DNA of 64,000 nt, taken from positions 744,001 to 808,000 of the forward strand of contig JAVXUO010001311.1 of NCBI GenBank assembly GCA_033065855.1, given 5' to 3'. Numbering within the stretch: position 1 is the stretch's first letter; the number at the start of each line of letters is the position of its first letter. This stretch comes from Escallonia rubra. Lineage: Eukaryota > Streptophyta > Magnoliopsida > Escalloniales > Escalloniaceae. Under the pieces are notes generated by a model. That model had not been told where the DNA came from. It did not search any database and worked only from the letters and a program-made list of their open reading frames with translations. The translations under genes and the position numbers were made by a program. This document shows positions 45,401-57,125 of this stretch, piece by piece.

Positions 45401-47001
45401 CCTCACTATGCTTTATATATGGTTCACCTTTTTCGGTGTATATGCGATCCTACAGAAACTACCTCTAATGCACTGTTATAACTTCCGTGTATAACGAGAC
45501 TATACTGATCAGCACTCGGAAGTATTCGACCTATTTTTTTCTTCCCTTTTGCATTCTGCATCTGCAAATGGCCTGCGTGATTATTCCAAACTTCTTGCAG
45601 TAGGTATATTTTTCTAAGTTGCATATTTCTATCGGACTTGTGAACATGAAGACCTGATTGCTAGAAACTTATTATGCGCTTCTATGTGGGATAACGGAAG
45701 GAAAAGACACTTTTGACTGACCCAAGTAGTTTGGGCCCAACTCCTAGATGACGATGATGACTTGTGAACTTAATTTCTGTTGCAGAATATGTACACTGGA
45801 TCGGTCCTGAGGGCTTAGGCAATGGTCTTCCTGTTTCGTACTAATGCATTCAACAAGGACATGTAGAAAGACATTTCCACTCACATAATGAGAGAGGGTT
45901 GTCTTTTGTGCTACATCGTTATAATAGATCTCATCTCATAGCATCAATTATAATTCTACATTGTTACCTAATAAATGGTTTGTTAAGCTGCATAAGGCCA
46001 AATTGTTTAGCACTAACCACTCTCTTTTCTTCACTGATCCTTTAAATTATCCTCTGGTTGATACTTTTTTTTATTGGTGTTATTAAACCCACTTTTACTG
46101 AGTTTGTTTAAATGTCTAAAGCCAACCTCAAGGGGCGGCTAAACTGACCCTGGGATCTATACTTGAGATCTTCGGTTGGAGCCTCCTTGGGGCCAGGCCA
46201 CTAGTGATTAATTCCTTGCGAATTTCCTAGGCCAGTTGTGGGTGGCCTGCTTTTGACCCGCCCTCGGAGGTGTACTTAGTACGGTGCCCGCAAGCTGACT
46301 TGTGATACCAATTTAGCGCTACAGCCAGAAAAAATTAAAGCAAAATAAAATATATTAAGCCATGAAAGCATATGCTAACCTTCACTAGAGTAGGGACAAT
46401 GGCTGCCCAAACATTAAGGGAGGATAAAAGGACTTGCAAATGAATCTTTTCTACTAAATTTAAGTTTTGCTACTCATATTGTCTACCTTTCACGATTGTG
46501 TTCAAGCTTGAACTCCTCTGGATTTTGTTAAGTCCATTTTGCATGCACCGATGGGAGCTCATAGCCTAGAAAGTTTGATTTCAGTTCATGGGGACTAATC
46601 TTACTAGCTGTTTTCTCTTTTAGGTATTTGCTGATATGGAGGAGCTTGGCATCAACCCTACTGTTCCAATTGTTTCGAAGGTTGGAGATGTACTCCAGAA
46701 GCAAGGTATGCTCGACAAATACAAAAAGTTGAAGAAGAAGTATCCACCTCCAAAATGGGAATATCGTTACGTCAAGGGAAAGCGCGTTAGAATCAGATCA
46801 AAGCATCTTGACACATCTGGTGATGGCAAGGACAGAGACACGTCTGGTGGCGAGGAAACTAACAAGGATTCACCCGGACTGTACGAGGGTTCCGACATGG
46901 GTACAGATGAACTGGGTGATGGAGTTAACAAGCATGAGTTTGCTGATGTATGTTCATCTAAACCTTACAGTGAAACTCTAAACCCTTCCATACTTGCCTA
47001 A
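42466..47001 (+). CDS. EMB1417: PPR protein of the EMB1417/At4g21190 type, plastid
   Basis: Probable exons: 42466-42573 (ending SPSPSP|GTAGTC), 44098-44196, 44447-44590, 44690-44902 and 46624-47001, all phase 0, about 313 residues. After a Ser/Arg-rich transit-like leader the protein reads [78 protein letters not shown] and [19 protein letters not shown]. It then has [39 protein letters not shown] and an acidic, Ser-rich tail. This is the short PPR family of At4g21190 (EMB1417) and relatives such as At4g18975. PPR proteins bind organelle RNA. The exon 1 donor is inferred; the remaining four exons are clear. Its neighbour ERDJ2 matches At4g21180. Confidence 0.85.
43070..43565. repeat. Segment of PPR intron 1 duplicated (inverted) at 60790-61340
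   Basis: Reading the minus strand from 61340 down to 60790 reproduces this segment with scattered differences. Shared blocks include GCATCATGATGGTATCTAGA, GTTTACTTCATATAATACAC, GAATCCTTCTTTTGAAGTTT, GACTGGTGATTGAGAGGCTT and AGTTTGTACCTATGGTACGG in the same order. Confidence 0.9.
46117..46312 (+). mobile_element. Degenerate SINE-like element in PPR intron 4
   Basis: It has the block order known from plant SINEs: GGGCGGCTAAACTG, GGCCACTAGTG, GAATTTCCTAGGCCAGTTGT, GGTGGCCTGCTTTTGACCC, GCCCTCGGAGG and GCAAGCTGACTTGTGATACC. The B box is weak, no poly(A) tail or target-site duplication is evident, and the edges are approximate. Confidence 0.55.
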
Positions 47002-47209
47002 GACAATGATATTAGTTTTGTACATCAAGCGTGTTGCATCTTTCATCATCTGAGAAGAAACTCTTAAAGCAAAACGTTAGGTTTAAAGTGTAAACTTTTA
47101 ATTTTGATTCTCAGCAGTCGCACCACTTGGGGATAAATAAGTAACCTACTAAAGCATCAGACAGACAACATCAATGAAAAAATTATCCGCGAGTTTAAGC
47201 CCCGTCTAT

Positions 47210-47579
47210 GAAACTTCATGCTCTTTGACTCAATCAATGCAAATCAAGGTGGCCGATGGCTGAAGACGAACCAAATCCATGCGACAAACCATGGCAGTGT
47301 CCATTACGATGAGCAACATCAGGCAATTGTGTTTGTTGTTGGATTAGTACTAGTACTGGTACAAGTAAAGTTTGTGATGAACATGAGATGAACCGAATCG
47401 ACGGCAGCATAATGCCACGAAAGGCAAACGGCGCCGAACCGCACAAGGTCGTGTAGTTCCTCCAACTTGTGGTAGATAAAATCCAGAACTTCCTGCGGCA
47501 GCGTTGCCCAGTTTGGGTTTGTTGAATCCTTGCTGCTAGACTTCTCCTTTGAGGCCATGCTAGTAGCTATCATGAGCAC
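47210..47579 (-). pseudogene. Truncated F-box gene relic
   Basis: An 86-codon frame (47579-47319) starts MLMIATSMASKEKSSSKDS and contains an F-box-like stretch: NWATLPQEVLDFIYHKLEEL, HDLVRFGAVCLSWHYAAVD. F-box proteins bring substrates to SCF ubiquitin ligases through this N-terminal motif. Here the frame stops about 25 residues after the F-box, within a low-complexity Thr/Ser/Asn tail. No kelch, LRR or DUF295 region follows on either side. It is either a relic or a very short F-box gene. Confidence 0.6.
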
Positions 47580-48383
47580 AAAAAACAGATCCCTTTTTCT
47601 CTTTCTTTTTTTTGGGTTTTCAATAGAACTGCTAACATGTCCTTATATAGGCATTGGTGGTGGCATATCATGAGTATCCTAAGTTTGGTCTGATTGAGTT
47701 TCCTTTGTGATTTGGGTCTAGGATTTGCTTTCCTTTTAGATTTGGGTCTATAGGACTTGCTTTTAATTCCATAAAAAAGCCCTCAAGAAAAACATACATT
47801 CCACCCATGGACTAGCAAAGATAGAACTCCAAGAAGTGCAAATTTTGGTAACTTTTACAATGCAAAGTAGTTCCTCCCAAGAACTCCGAAAGAAATAAAA
47901 ATTTATGTTACCGCTTCATTTTCTGCTTAAATAAGACAGTTCTAGATTTTATTAAGTGGATTAAGTAAAAACAAGACCCATCAAATTTTGCGCAGTGTCT
48001 CATCAAATATAACAATACCCTGGGTCTTGTGCAGATTAATCGGAAACCGATAGGCATCAGAAGCAAAAGGCACTAGCGTGGGATGGACCATCACATGCAA
48101 AAGGCACAAACGTGGCAATGGGTTACTAATGAATCCGACGCGTTGTCGTCCAAGCTCTGCATCTCATGCCTAGCCTGGATTCAAGAGGGTCAAGAATGAG
48201 TTTCTTAACGTGGGATGGACCATCACATGACCAGTTATCACTGCTACATGGAAGCGAAAATTTGAAGTTAGGGACCACTGTTAAACTCTTTTGATTGGCC
48301 TTCTCGATAACTAAAAATCTTAGTAGCAGTAGTAGTAGTCGTAGTGGCAGTTGGCGTCGATGTGAACCATATTCAGAATGAGA
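47580..48383. other. Intergenic with short dispersed repeats
   Basis: GTGGGATGGACCATCACATG occurs at about 48077-48096 and again at about 48211-48230. No gene is supported. Confidence 0.6.
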
Positions 48384-48427
48384 TAGCTTGTATCCGAGAC
48401 ACAACGTTGTGTCTCGGACACAAGCTA
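48384..48427. repeat. Loop-less 22-bp-arm palindrome
   Basis: The left arm is TAGCTTGTATCCGAGACACA plus AC. The right arm is its reverse complement with one mismatch (TAGCTTGTGTCC..). The arms meet with no spacer at 48405/48406. Confidence 0.92.
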
Positions 48428-48642
48428 TCCTAGACCCAAACCGGGGTAAGCCGGATATAATCAGCAAACAGTATCGGTTTTTTCAAAATACAACCCAGAA
48501 GTTCAAAGGAGAGCTATGTCAAAGCGTTGTGTCTCGGATACAAGCTATCCTAGACCCAAACTGGCGCTAAGCCGGATATAATCAGGAAACAGTATCGGTC
48601 TCTCCAGAATACAACCTAAAAGTTCATAGAAGAGCTCTGCCC
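48405..48642. repeat. 120-bp tandem duplication next to the palindrome
   Basis: Units at 48405-48524 and 48525-48642 share CGTTGTGTCTCGGA, ACAAGCTATCCTAGACCCAA, AAGCCGGATATAATCAG and AAACAGTATCGGT. The right arm of the palindrome is the beginning of unit 1. Confidence 0.9.
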
Positions 48643-49419
48643 ATCTTGAGTACTTGATAGTCTCGTAGTTTTGCTCTTGGTTCTTTTGGTGGTGCAACTG
48701 TCAATTCCCTTCTTATTTTCTGCGACATATACCTCTTGGGGTCCCTCTTTTTGGCAGTTCCGGGTTGTATTTCCACACACAATTTTAGCAACCGATGAAC
48801 TGTAGAGAGGAAGTTATTCGCTGTCATTAGGGCATTAGGTTTATGTAGTCCTGATGTTTTTCCAAGGATCTTCATGAACCATTTGTAACCTAAAAACTGC
48901 AAGTTCATCATGCCTTTTACTTGAGAGTTGCAAAAAGTTGAAATACTGCTGAAATACAAGTGCCAACCATAACCCTAAGAGAGGTGGTACATATCCCTAA
49001 AATCAGACTATGTTTATCTGGTAATGAAATTGACTCCGGAATTTGTGAAGGGGCAATCAGGTTAGAAGTACTAAAATGGGCCAAAAGCCTGCCAGACTTT
49101 GAAAAGATGGTCTATTTTCATGAGATGTAGTAAATCTGAGACATGATAGACATCCATGCGAGGTTAGTGCCTCCACGAAGGACCGAAAAGTGCTACATTT
49201 TGGCGATGGAAAGTGACTGAATTGCTTAATCGGGTAACACCCCGTTTATAAAATCAGTGCAAGCAGATTTCGCCAAAGGCTACATATGCATGAGACAGGT
49301 ACAAGGCAATTTTTTGCTGTGGTGAAGCTATTTCAAGTTCTTTCCCAGTTTGATCGACGTAATTGAAAAAAGAGAGAAGACTGATTTTCCACCCACAAAA
49401 TAAAAAGGGACCAAGTACT
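48643..49419. other. Spacer and ERDJ2 3' region
   Basis: A 111-codon minus frame at 48624-48959 (ending in a basic stretch, KKRDPKRYMSQKIRREL) is open but matches nothing I know. The part nearest 49420 is probably ERDJ2 3' UTR. Confidence 0.4.
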
Positions 49420-52400
49420 TTATTCCTCATCTGAACCTGAACCTTCTGAGCTCGACTGGGCGCCTTTTCCACGTGCGTTGCCATTCGCAGGGCCTTTCTT
49501 ACTTGTCTCCTGTTTATCTTCTTCATCTTCACTATACTCGCTCTCATAATCATCATAATCTTCTTCTTCAATCTCCTCCTCTTCTTCCATACCATCCTCC
49601 ACAATGGGTCCTTCTTCCGCTGTATGACCACCTCGAGTGCCGGCCCTAGTCCGTTTCAAAACTTTCACCTTTACACTCGTCTTTTTATCGCAACCAATCC
49701 ATGAGTCGCACAATAAATAGGAACTCAAATTGTAATTTCCTTCTGCAGGGGCTTGAAATTTGCCCATCACAAGTCGGGACCCACTCTTAACTTTCTCAAC
49801 TGCTTCTCTAATAGCGTTACTAGTATCCTTCGCATTTGCACCTAAGCCTTCCATCGCCTCCTCATTTGCTTTTGAAGCCACAGTTATAGCCGCAGCTTCA
49901 TCCATGAAACTGACCTTCTGGGAGAACCAAGCATTATTCAAGTTGGGGTCTGCAAGCAGAAACCAATAATTTTCTTCCTTGTGAAACGGATAGTAGGGGG
50001 CGTGAGGGAGGGCACCAATCAAACCATTAGCACGTTTGAGTGTCACCCAGGCCTGAACTGTGACAATATCACCCTCTTGTATACCCTCTTCACCTTCAGT
50101 CTCACAAGTAACTTCAACTGTTATGGAAGGCATCATTTCCAGTACCATCTCCACGTCTTGAACTTCAGAAGCAGACAAACCGGCTACTTGTGTAAGCAGC
50201 TCAGCACGATCCTGAAGGGTCATGTCCCACAGATCCTGAAATGACCGCACTTTCTGCACACACAGGTAAAAGTTATTAGAAAAATTGGGGGGGGGGGGGG
50301 GGGGAGAAACACGATGAATATAGAGAAGAACGAAAAACCTACTCAAGCCTTGAGTAGCAGGCTTCATATATATAATATAATGTCGCAGTTTGAGGTAAAT
50401 TTGATAGACAAAACATTCATATAAATAAGGTTCAAATCCCTGAACTTTATATCTTGATGAAAAGCATCCAACGAACCAAAATTTGATCAATGGCTCCATG
50501 AGCCACTCAAGATGGTTGTTGAGTTTTCAACTGATGGAAACTTTTGCTCATTGACGACTGACGATGCCAATCATGACTGATTACTTAGTCTATCACCTTA
50601 GCTGGTCAAAGGGCAGAACAACTAGATTCTTGAAGAATGGACACTTACCTTCCGCGCTATCTTCTTTATAATGGCCTCACTAAAATGAGGCAGTTGCAGA
50701 AAAGGTGCAATACCCTCAGCAGATCCTCCAGCTGCCTTCCTTGCACTGAGGGGAACAGCCTGCATCGCAGTGCAATAGAGATAAACAACGTTTTCACTAT
50801 AGCCTAGGTACTAGAAGTACATGAATCAATGAATATAATGCAGAATAGATTCAGCTAAAGGATATGGAGGAATATCAGTATACTCAATGCAATAATTAAA
50901 AAGAACTCAATGACAATCAGATGCACAACTATGAACAAGATTCAGCAAACTTTAACTATGGATTAAAATATAATGCTACATGACCAGAAGAGAAAGCACA
51001 CATTCAACACTCCGTTTCTTGAGGAAGTTTACTATACATCTAAAAAAAGATGAAGGCCCACAGTACATACCTGAATGATACATTGTGAAAGCTCAACAAC
51101 CCCAATTGCAGGCCTTAGCCAGCCATGCCCCTGAGCACTGCGCGGTATAACTGCCATCTGCATATAGTGACTGGAATAATTAATGGTCTGAGCAAAGGTC
51201 TAATGCATGAGTTGGAAGAAAAGGATAACAATGTCCTCAACCCAAGTACTTGAACACCATATATAGGTCGTACTGCTAGTCACTAGTAGGTTCCAAACAC
51301 GCATGCAGGTTTATGGGGGACAAAAACAGTAGCCACAGTGGACTTAAGTTGCAGCTTGGCTCTCACTTTCTGATACCTATTCAAGGCAAAATTTGCTGGT
51401 TCTGATATGCCAATCGGCCCTTCGATAAGTTGAACAGATCGACAATTTTGTGAGGGATTAAATGTAGGTACAAACTTGAATACATGATATAGTTGTGAAT
51501 ATGAACTCGAACCCCAAGAACTAAAGCCCTTAAGCTTCCATTATGCAACTTGCAGGGAAGATGTCTACTTATTTTATTTAACCTTCAAACCGGTACAATT
51601 TTCCACTGGTTTCTCTTTGTGAAAATTTATTCATCAGATAGACTGGCAACCCTTTCAATGATCGTAGCCATCTTCACCCAGAATTTGCTAATCAGCTCCT
51701 CATTTCAAGTAAATTGGTTATCTTCAATTGCCAAAGATAAATAGACAATTGGACAGGTGCAAATACTTGTTAAATCATCCCCAAGCAGAAAAGACATTGC
51801 CAAGTTCCCTAAGAAGCAAATCAAAACAAAGAAAGAAATGAAAACAAAACAAAATTGAACTAGGGAGATAGTTCAAACAACACATAAAAGTACTTTCACT
51901 GATTGGATTGCTTTCAAATTCTCAAATCCAATGGTAAGCCCAATGATTTACGATGGGATTGGGCAATCCCATGAAGGACCGAATACTCCTTAAGGATCTT
52001 CCGTTTAGATATCGTCTTTATTCTTTTGCTAATTCGTGTCTTCTGCCGTTCTGGTGAAACATCTTTAGAATTCCTTATATAGGAAAAGGCAGCCAAAAAG
52101 AACCAGCTGCTTCAGAAGCATTAGTTAATTTTCGTGACAATAAGACATATAGCAATGGATGTCGCTCTTACCAAACCCCTGATGGTGCAAGGTCCTATGC
52201 TAACTATTTGTTTGAATTTGTAGTGGGCCAAAAGAAACAGAATCATCTCGTATGCATGTACAGGAAGTTACTTTAGAACTCCTATCCTAATCTTACATCT
52301 TCTCTGCAAAAAGCGTAATGCTTACTAAAAATTATGAGTAATTCCGTTGCCTCCAAACATGAAAGTAGACTTGGAGAGAGTTTTAAGAGAAATCACCTTC

Positions 52401-54488
52401 ATCAGTTCTTCAAGAAGACGGGGTGCAAGTTCTAGCACACGTTTGAAGTCACGCTGCAATTCTGGGGATAAGGCTGATGTTTCACGAGTTAAATGGGCTT
52501 GAATTAACAGCTCCGTCTGGAGAAAAAAGGAGAACACATGTTAGAAGCTGAGCAACCAGTATAGACATCAAAAGCAAACTTAGAAGCCAAATAAAACTGA
52601 GAATATCGTCCACTAGTTCTCCTTTCACGCTCTATAAGTGCAAGCACATTAGCCGTCATTAAGACTTCACCTTAACAAGTGCTGGATGTTGCTTCCAAAA
52701 CTTTGCCTGCTCTTGTTTGATGTTCTTAAGGTCCAAGTTTAACTCACTTCTAACCAACATAAACAGTTTTTGAAGGGGTTCACCATCCTGCCTACGAACT
52801 GGAATCTCCATGTATTCAGCAGCCTTAATGAAAACATCCATAACTTTGCTGCAAATTTTCAATATCATCAAAAAGAAAGAACAAGTTAATAAGACATGTG
52901 TAAAGGTACTCCAATCAACTGATGTTCAATCTAAAGGACAAACTAAAGAAGGCCTTGAAAGACAAACAGAGACATAGCAATAGTTTTCTCATAACATGGT
53001 CTTTTAATTTAACTGCCTATAGGCAAGGCTACTAGCCAATGCGGGACTAGAATTTCAACTAGCGAGGAATATTTTCCACCAAATTCCAGGGTTTATCCTA
53101 ACTCAAGGGATTCTTTCTTGAACATAACAATTTAATAATTCCTTAATAGAAGAAAGATTTCCACTGCAAACATTATGCTGAGAATAGTACCTTGGGGCCA
53201 AAGAAGGCTTCATGAAGTAGTAATAGGCAGACAGTGTTTGATGCATGACGTAGTTTCCAGTATACTTTGATGACCTTGAAAGATATACAACAGCTATCAC
53301 CAAGGGCAATAGGATACAGACTCCAACAATCCAAAGTAAAAGTATTCCCCCAGATGCACCATCAATGTTAAGCAGAAACTGAGGAAGCGCTATTCCCATT
53401 TGAAACCCCTGCCATTTAAACATAAAATCAGTACGTTTCAGATAATGAGTAGTCCCAAGTCTTTATTAACTAGTTATCCAGTAGAAGATGAAGGTCTTCT
53501 GGCTCCACCAGATAAAAGTATAGTACCTGTCTACCATCCGGGTGGCCAAACTTTTCGTAATTTTCACGGGAAACTGGATCTGTCAAAGCCTGATAAGCCT
53601 TGGAAATGTACTCCACAAAGTACTTATTGGCATCTGAAAATTGGGGGAAAAAAAAAAGCTATCATCGGTAAGCAAAGGCCAATAATAGCAACTATCGTTG
53701 TGTACTCAATATAAGATGGGACATATAAACTGAGAATTAGAACACCTTCAACCTGGATCAGGGTTTTTATCAGGGTGGTATTGAATAGAAAGTCTCCTGT
53801 ATGCCTTCTTTATTTCGGAGTCAGAAGCTCCAGGTTCCAACCCCAGAATACCGAACGGCTCAAATACTTGAATCTGACGTAAAACAATAAAGAGAAAAAA
53901 AAAAGGAACAAAGAAAAAGAAATCAGCAAAATACAACATAAAACCATCTTATCCATATGATAAATGATTCTGATTCTTATCCAGAGTAAGCTGATATATA
54001 GGAACTCTTGAAAGAGATGCATGTATCACATGCTCAATATCCATCGATAATTTGTATCAAACATAAATACCTCGCGACTTATATGCTTAATGTAGTAGAC
54101 TAGGACGCCCATGAGAATCCAGAGCAACATCAATGTGAAGTTACTGCACGTTGACACGTTTGAGACCTGCAAAAGTAAATTTTAAAACAGCTGAAAATGT
54201 CAAAGCAACAAGAATATCAAGAGACAATTATACTAGATGAAGGCAAGTCCACCAGTACTGATCAAAAGAAGGAACTTTAACCAGTTAAGAAGAGACACTC
54301 ACCCGTTTAAAAATTGACTTGCGGTACTTCCCTGAACGAGAGCAAACGGCACACCCACAATGGATGCTCTTCGTTTTCTTTGAGGCGGCACGACATAACT
54401 TCAGTATGGTGTAGGGTACTAAAGGCAGGGCTATTATTGTCAAAATGAATATGGGAAACAATGCACTATTTTCTTCTGAGGATGCCAT
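49420..54488 (-). CDS. ERDJ2: ERDJ2, plant Sec63 homologue (ER membrane J-protein)
   Basis: Exon 1 (54488-54303) encodes [40 protein letters not shown] and [19 protein letters not shown]. The next exons carry [20 protein letters not shown] (about 54168-54070) and a J domain ([32 protein letters not shown] with the HPD triad, then [20 protein letters not shown]). A third membrane span ([20 protein letters not shown]) follows. After it come the Sec63 Brl domains across several exons ([98 protein letters not shown]). An acidic tail ending GSGSDEE stops at 49420. Sec63/ERDJ2 recruits BiP to the Sec61 translocon through its lumenal J domain. All landmark parts are intact. Confidence 0.93.
50286..50305. 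repeat. Poly(G) run in an ERDJ2 intron
   Basis: An uninterrupted G-run of about 17-18 bases, which is a pyrimidine (C) run in gene orientation. It is close to the intron start (donor near 50253). Confidence 0.9.
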
Positions 54489-56846
54489 TTATTTTGTTAT
54501 ATATGTAACGACTGCAAAACCGTTCCTGAACCTGCAAAATAGAATCAAGATGGATGGTAAATGACGAAGGGAGAGATGCAAAATCACTAAAGCACCTTAG
54601 ATCCATATCTATGAGGGCATGAAGCAATGTTAAGAAATAGTCATCTTCAACTAAAGATTGGCTCTTGCGTTTAAAAACTGCATGTAGTTCTAAAATTCAG
54701 CAGACTCCACTTCGTCCACGTGTTGTCTACATTTTGGGAAATCAGCAAGAATTTTGGAATTTAAAAATTCAAGTGTCTGCTTTTTTATATGGAGTTTGCG
54801 TGTAGTTCTAAAACAAACTTCAGCCTATGACTGTGACCTCATCTCAGTTCCATAATTTTTATTCATTTCTCAAACTAAAATACAAAAGTTTAAAATACAT
54901 AAAAATATTAATCATGTATTCCGCTACCCGTTGGAAGGCACTCTATTTTGGTGAAAAACGAACTAGAATTCCCCAAGTATAAACAAACCACGCGAAACTT
55001 CATGGTGCAAGTATTAATTCTTCGAATTGGTACTCTGCCTTGTGCGCCTGCCAGAAAGTTTTTACAAGTGATAGGGATCAAACCCTCAAAGCATTGGGCT
55101 TCAAAGTCGTTAATGCATGTCTACAGCGCTTTACTTGAGTTCTAATATCTTCCGCTCTTTATTGTTGCTTGGGCATTTTGGTACTTTACTAGAAATCACG
55201 AATTTGGTGATTCCCTATATATTAGGTATAAAGGGATCACTTTCCCGATCAGTGCAATGGGATGTGTCTAGTTATCTATCTCTTGACTCGAAATGGGAGC
55301 AGTTTTGAAGAAGTAATTCGACTCATTCACATCCAAATCATGAATGTTTGGAATTCATATTATGCAAGGAGACATTGTGAATTCGGCCGCGGAAACGCTC
55401 CGATGTGATCAATTTTTCGTAGGGGTATTGAATAGTTACAGGGAAACGATTCGAGTACTGATGAGAATTGAGAACTTTGTAAGCAAAGTTGTGCTTTGGC
55501 CGATGGTACATAAATTCCCTGAGGGAGGAAGCCTGCGAACTGCGAACTAGGGTAACTCCAGCGCAAGGGTGAGCAGACTACTATGTGTTTGTTCTTTATT
55601 CTCTTTGCTGCATCAAGAATGTATAGCCTTCTTGTTCCTTCTTTTTCGGTTTTGCTTGCTTGTTTCAGACTGGACTTTGCCCCAGGATTGTACTCCACGT
55701 GTAAAAATTCATATCCCTCTATTTAAGTACCTTCAACACAACATGAGGAACCACCCCCCCCCCCGCGTGCGGGGTCTCAATTTTGTCCCCTGTAACCCTT
55801 AGCGAACAGATCTTATGGAATTCAGACATCTAAATATTGCACAGAACTCGTATGGGAATTACAAGTTAAACAAGTATCATTTGACAAACCAAATTAGGGC
55901 AAACGACGGATAAATTCAACTTTTACGTGCTCATGTTCTACTCTATAAAATTTCCAAAACAGCCAAAGGGGGCAACAACTACAAAACCGGAGGTAGCATC
56001 TTCTCTAGATATCCCGTTGAGCACTTATGTAACCACTCAATCACTATCCGTAAATATAATACGCCTAGAAGAAAACGCAACAAAATGCAACTATAGTTTA
56101 TGTGCGCAACGCATGATCACATGACGTTTCCTATGTAAAATAGAATTTAAAAAACTATATCCTAATCATAAAAGTGTAGCTAAAGGTCTCCAATAGTATT
56201 TTGGATCAAGTCCTTATATTTTAGGTTAATTAATTTAACAGAATTAGTAATTTTCATATTAGTAAAACTCTACCTAATGAACATATTAACCTACCAAGAC
56301 CTAATTTTGACTATTATATCCTTGAAGACATTCTCTAATATCAATAGAAAATCCATAGATCTAACAAGGAAATAGCATATGAGCTTTAGAACAAAATGGT
56401 TTAACAATTGATTTAATGTTAATTATTTAGATTATATACCATAATCAGTGCAAATAATTATCCACTATATAGAAATTAAAACCCTTTTGGTAAACCAAAA
56501 ATAGGTCATTTTATTGTTTGGGACCTCATCACAAAAAAAATAGAATGGATATATTGTTTTAATTATCAAATGTTGCAATAATAGTAAAGCTAATTAGTAA
56601 GTTGATAGTTAAAAATGATTGAAAGTTCTGCACTATAATATTAGCGACTCCAAATATTTCTTGACATGGGATCTCGGGGCTATAATAATAAGCCTCACAC
56701 AATTTGAAAACTGATTCTTAATTTCTTCTGAAACTCTACCTAACTAATATACTAACTTATTAAGAATTAATTTAAGTATTGCGTCAATAAAAACACTCTA
56801 ATATGAAGATAAAAATCCATATATCTAAACAAATATATATATATAT
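54489..56846. other. ERDJ2 upstream region and AT-rich intergenic DNA, no gene seen
   Basis: The first few hundred bases are probably ERDJ2 5' UTR and promoter. A C-run with flanking dyad (about 55754-55775) and frames of 60-70 codons near 54948-55550 are present, but I recognise no product. After about 56120 the DNA is strongly AT-rich. Confidence 0.5.
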
Positions 56847-57068
56847 GGGGGCTGATCCAATGCTAGCGCTAGCAACTTAACTGAAGTTGCTAGCGTGATA
56901 TGGCCGTCCACGGGCAAGAATGGACGGCCAGATCGCGCGCCATGACTGCCATTTTTTTCACCGTCCTCAACATAGTGTAACTGACGGTAAATTATCGTCC
57001 GCAACATAATGTAGCGGACGGCTAAATCGCACTAGCAATTTGCTAGCGCTAGCATTGGATCAGCCCCC
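56847..57068. mobile_element. 222-bp MITE with near-perfect TIRs in an AT tract
   Basis: The ends are GGGGGCTGATCCAATGCTAG plus CGCTAGCAA at the left and the reverse complement at the right (TTGCTAGCGCTAG..CCCCC), giving inverted repeats of about 29 bp. Both flanks are (TA)n, so the target-site duplication cannot be measured. The interior has secondary inverted parts (GGCCGTCCA/TGGACGGCC; GTCCGC/GCGGAC). It is too small to code. Confidence 0.88.
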
Positions 57069-57125
57069 TATATATATATATATAAGATTCACAAGAAAAA
57101 AAAAATTTACATTGATTTAAAATTA

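Noticed and set aside
48624-48959. 111-codon minus-strand frame with a basic C-terminal stretch
   Set aside because: Partly overlaps the 120-bp tandem repeat, has no family match and no exon neighbours. Too weak to call.
49420-50499. Single 359-codon frame with start [12 protein letters not shown]
   Set aside because: Its N-terminal part is intron read-through, including the poly(G) tract. The real exon begins at the acceptor before the [12 protein letters not shown] region and belongs to ERDJ2.
55344-55550. Possible organelle-derived insertion with a 68-codon frame
   Set aside because: The sequence looked unlike its surroundings, but I could not match it to any plastid or mitochondrial gene I know.
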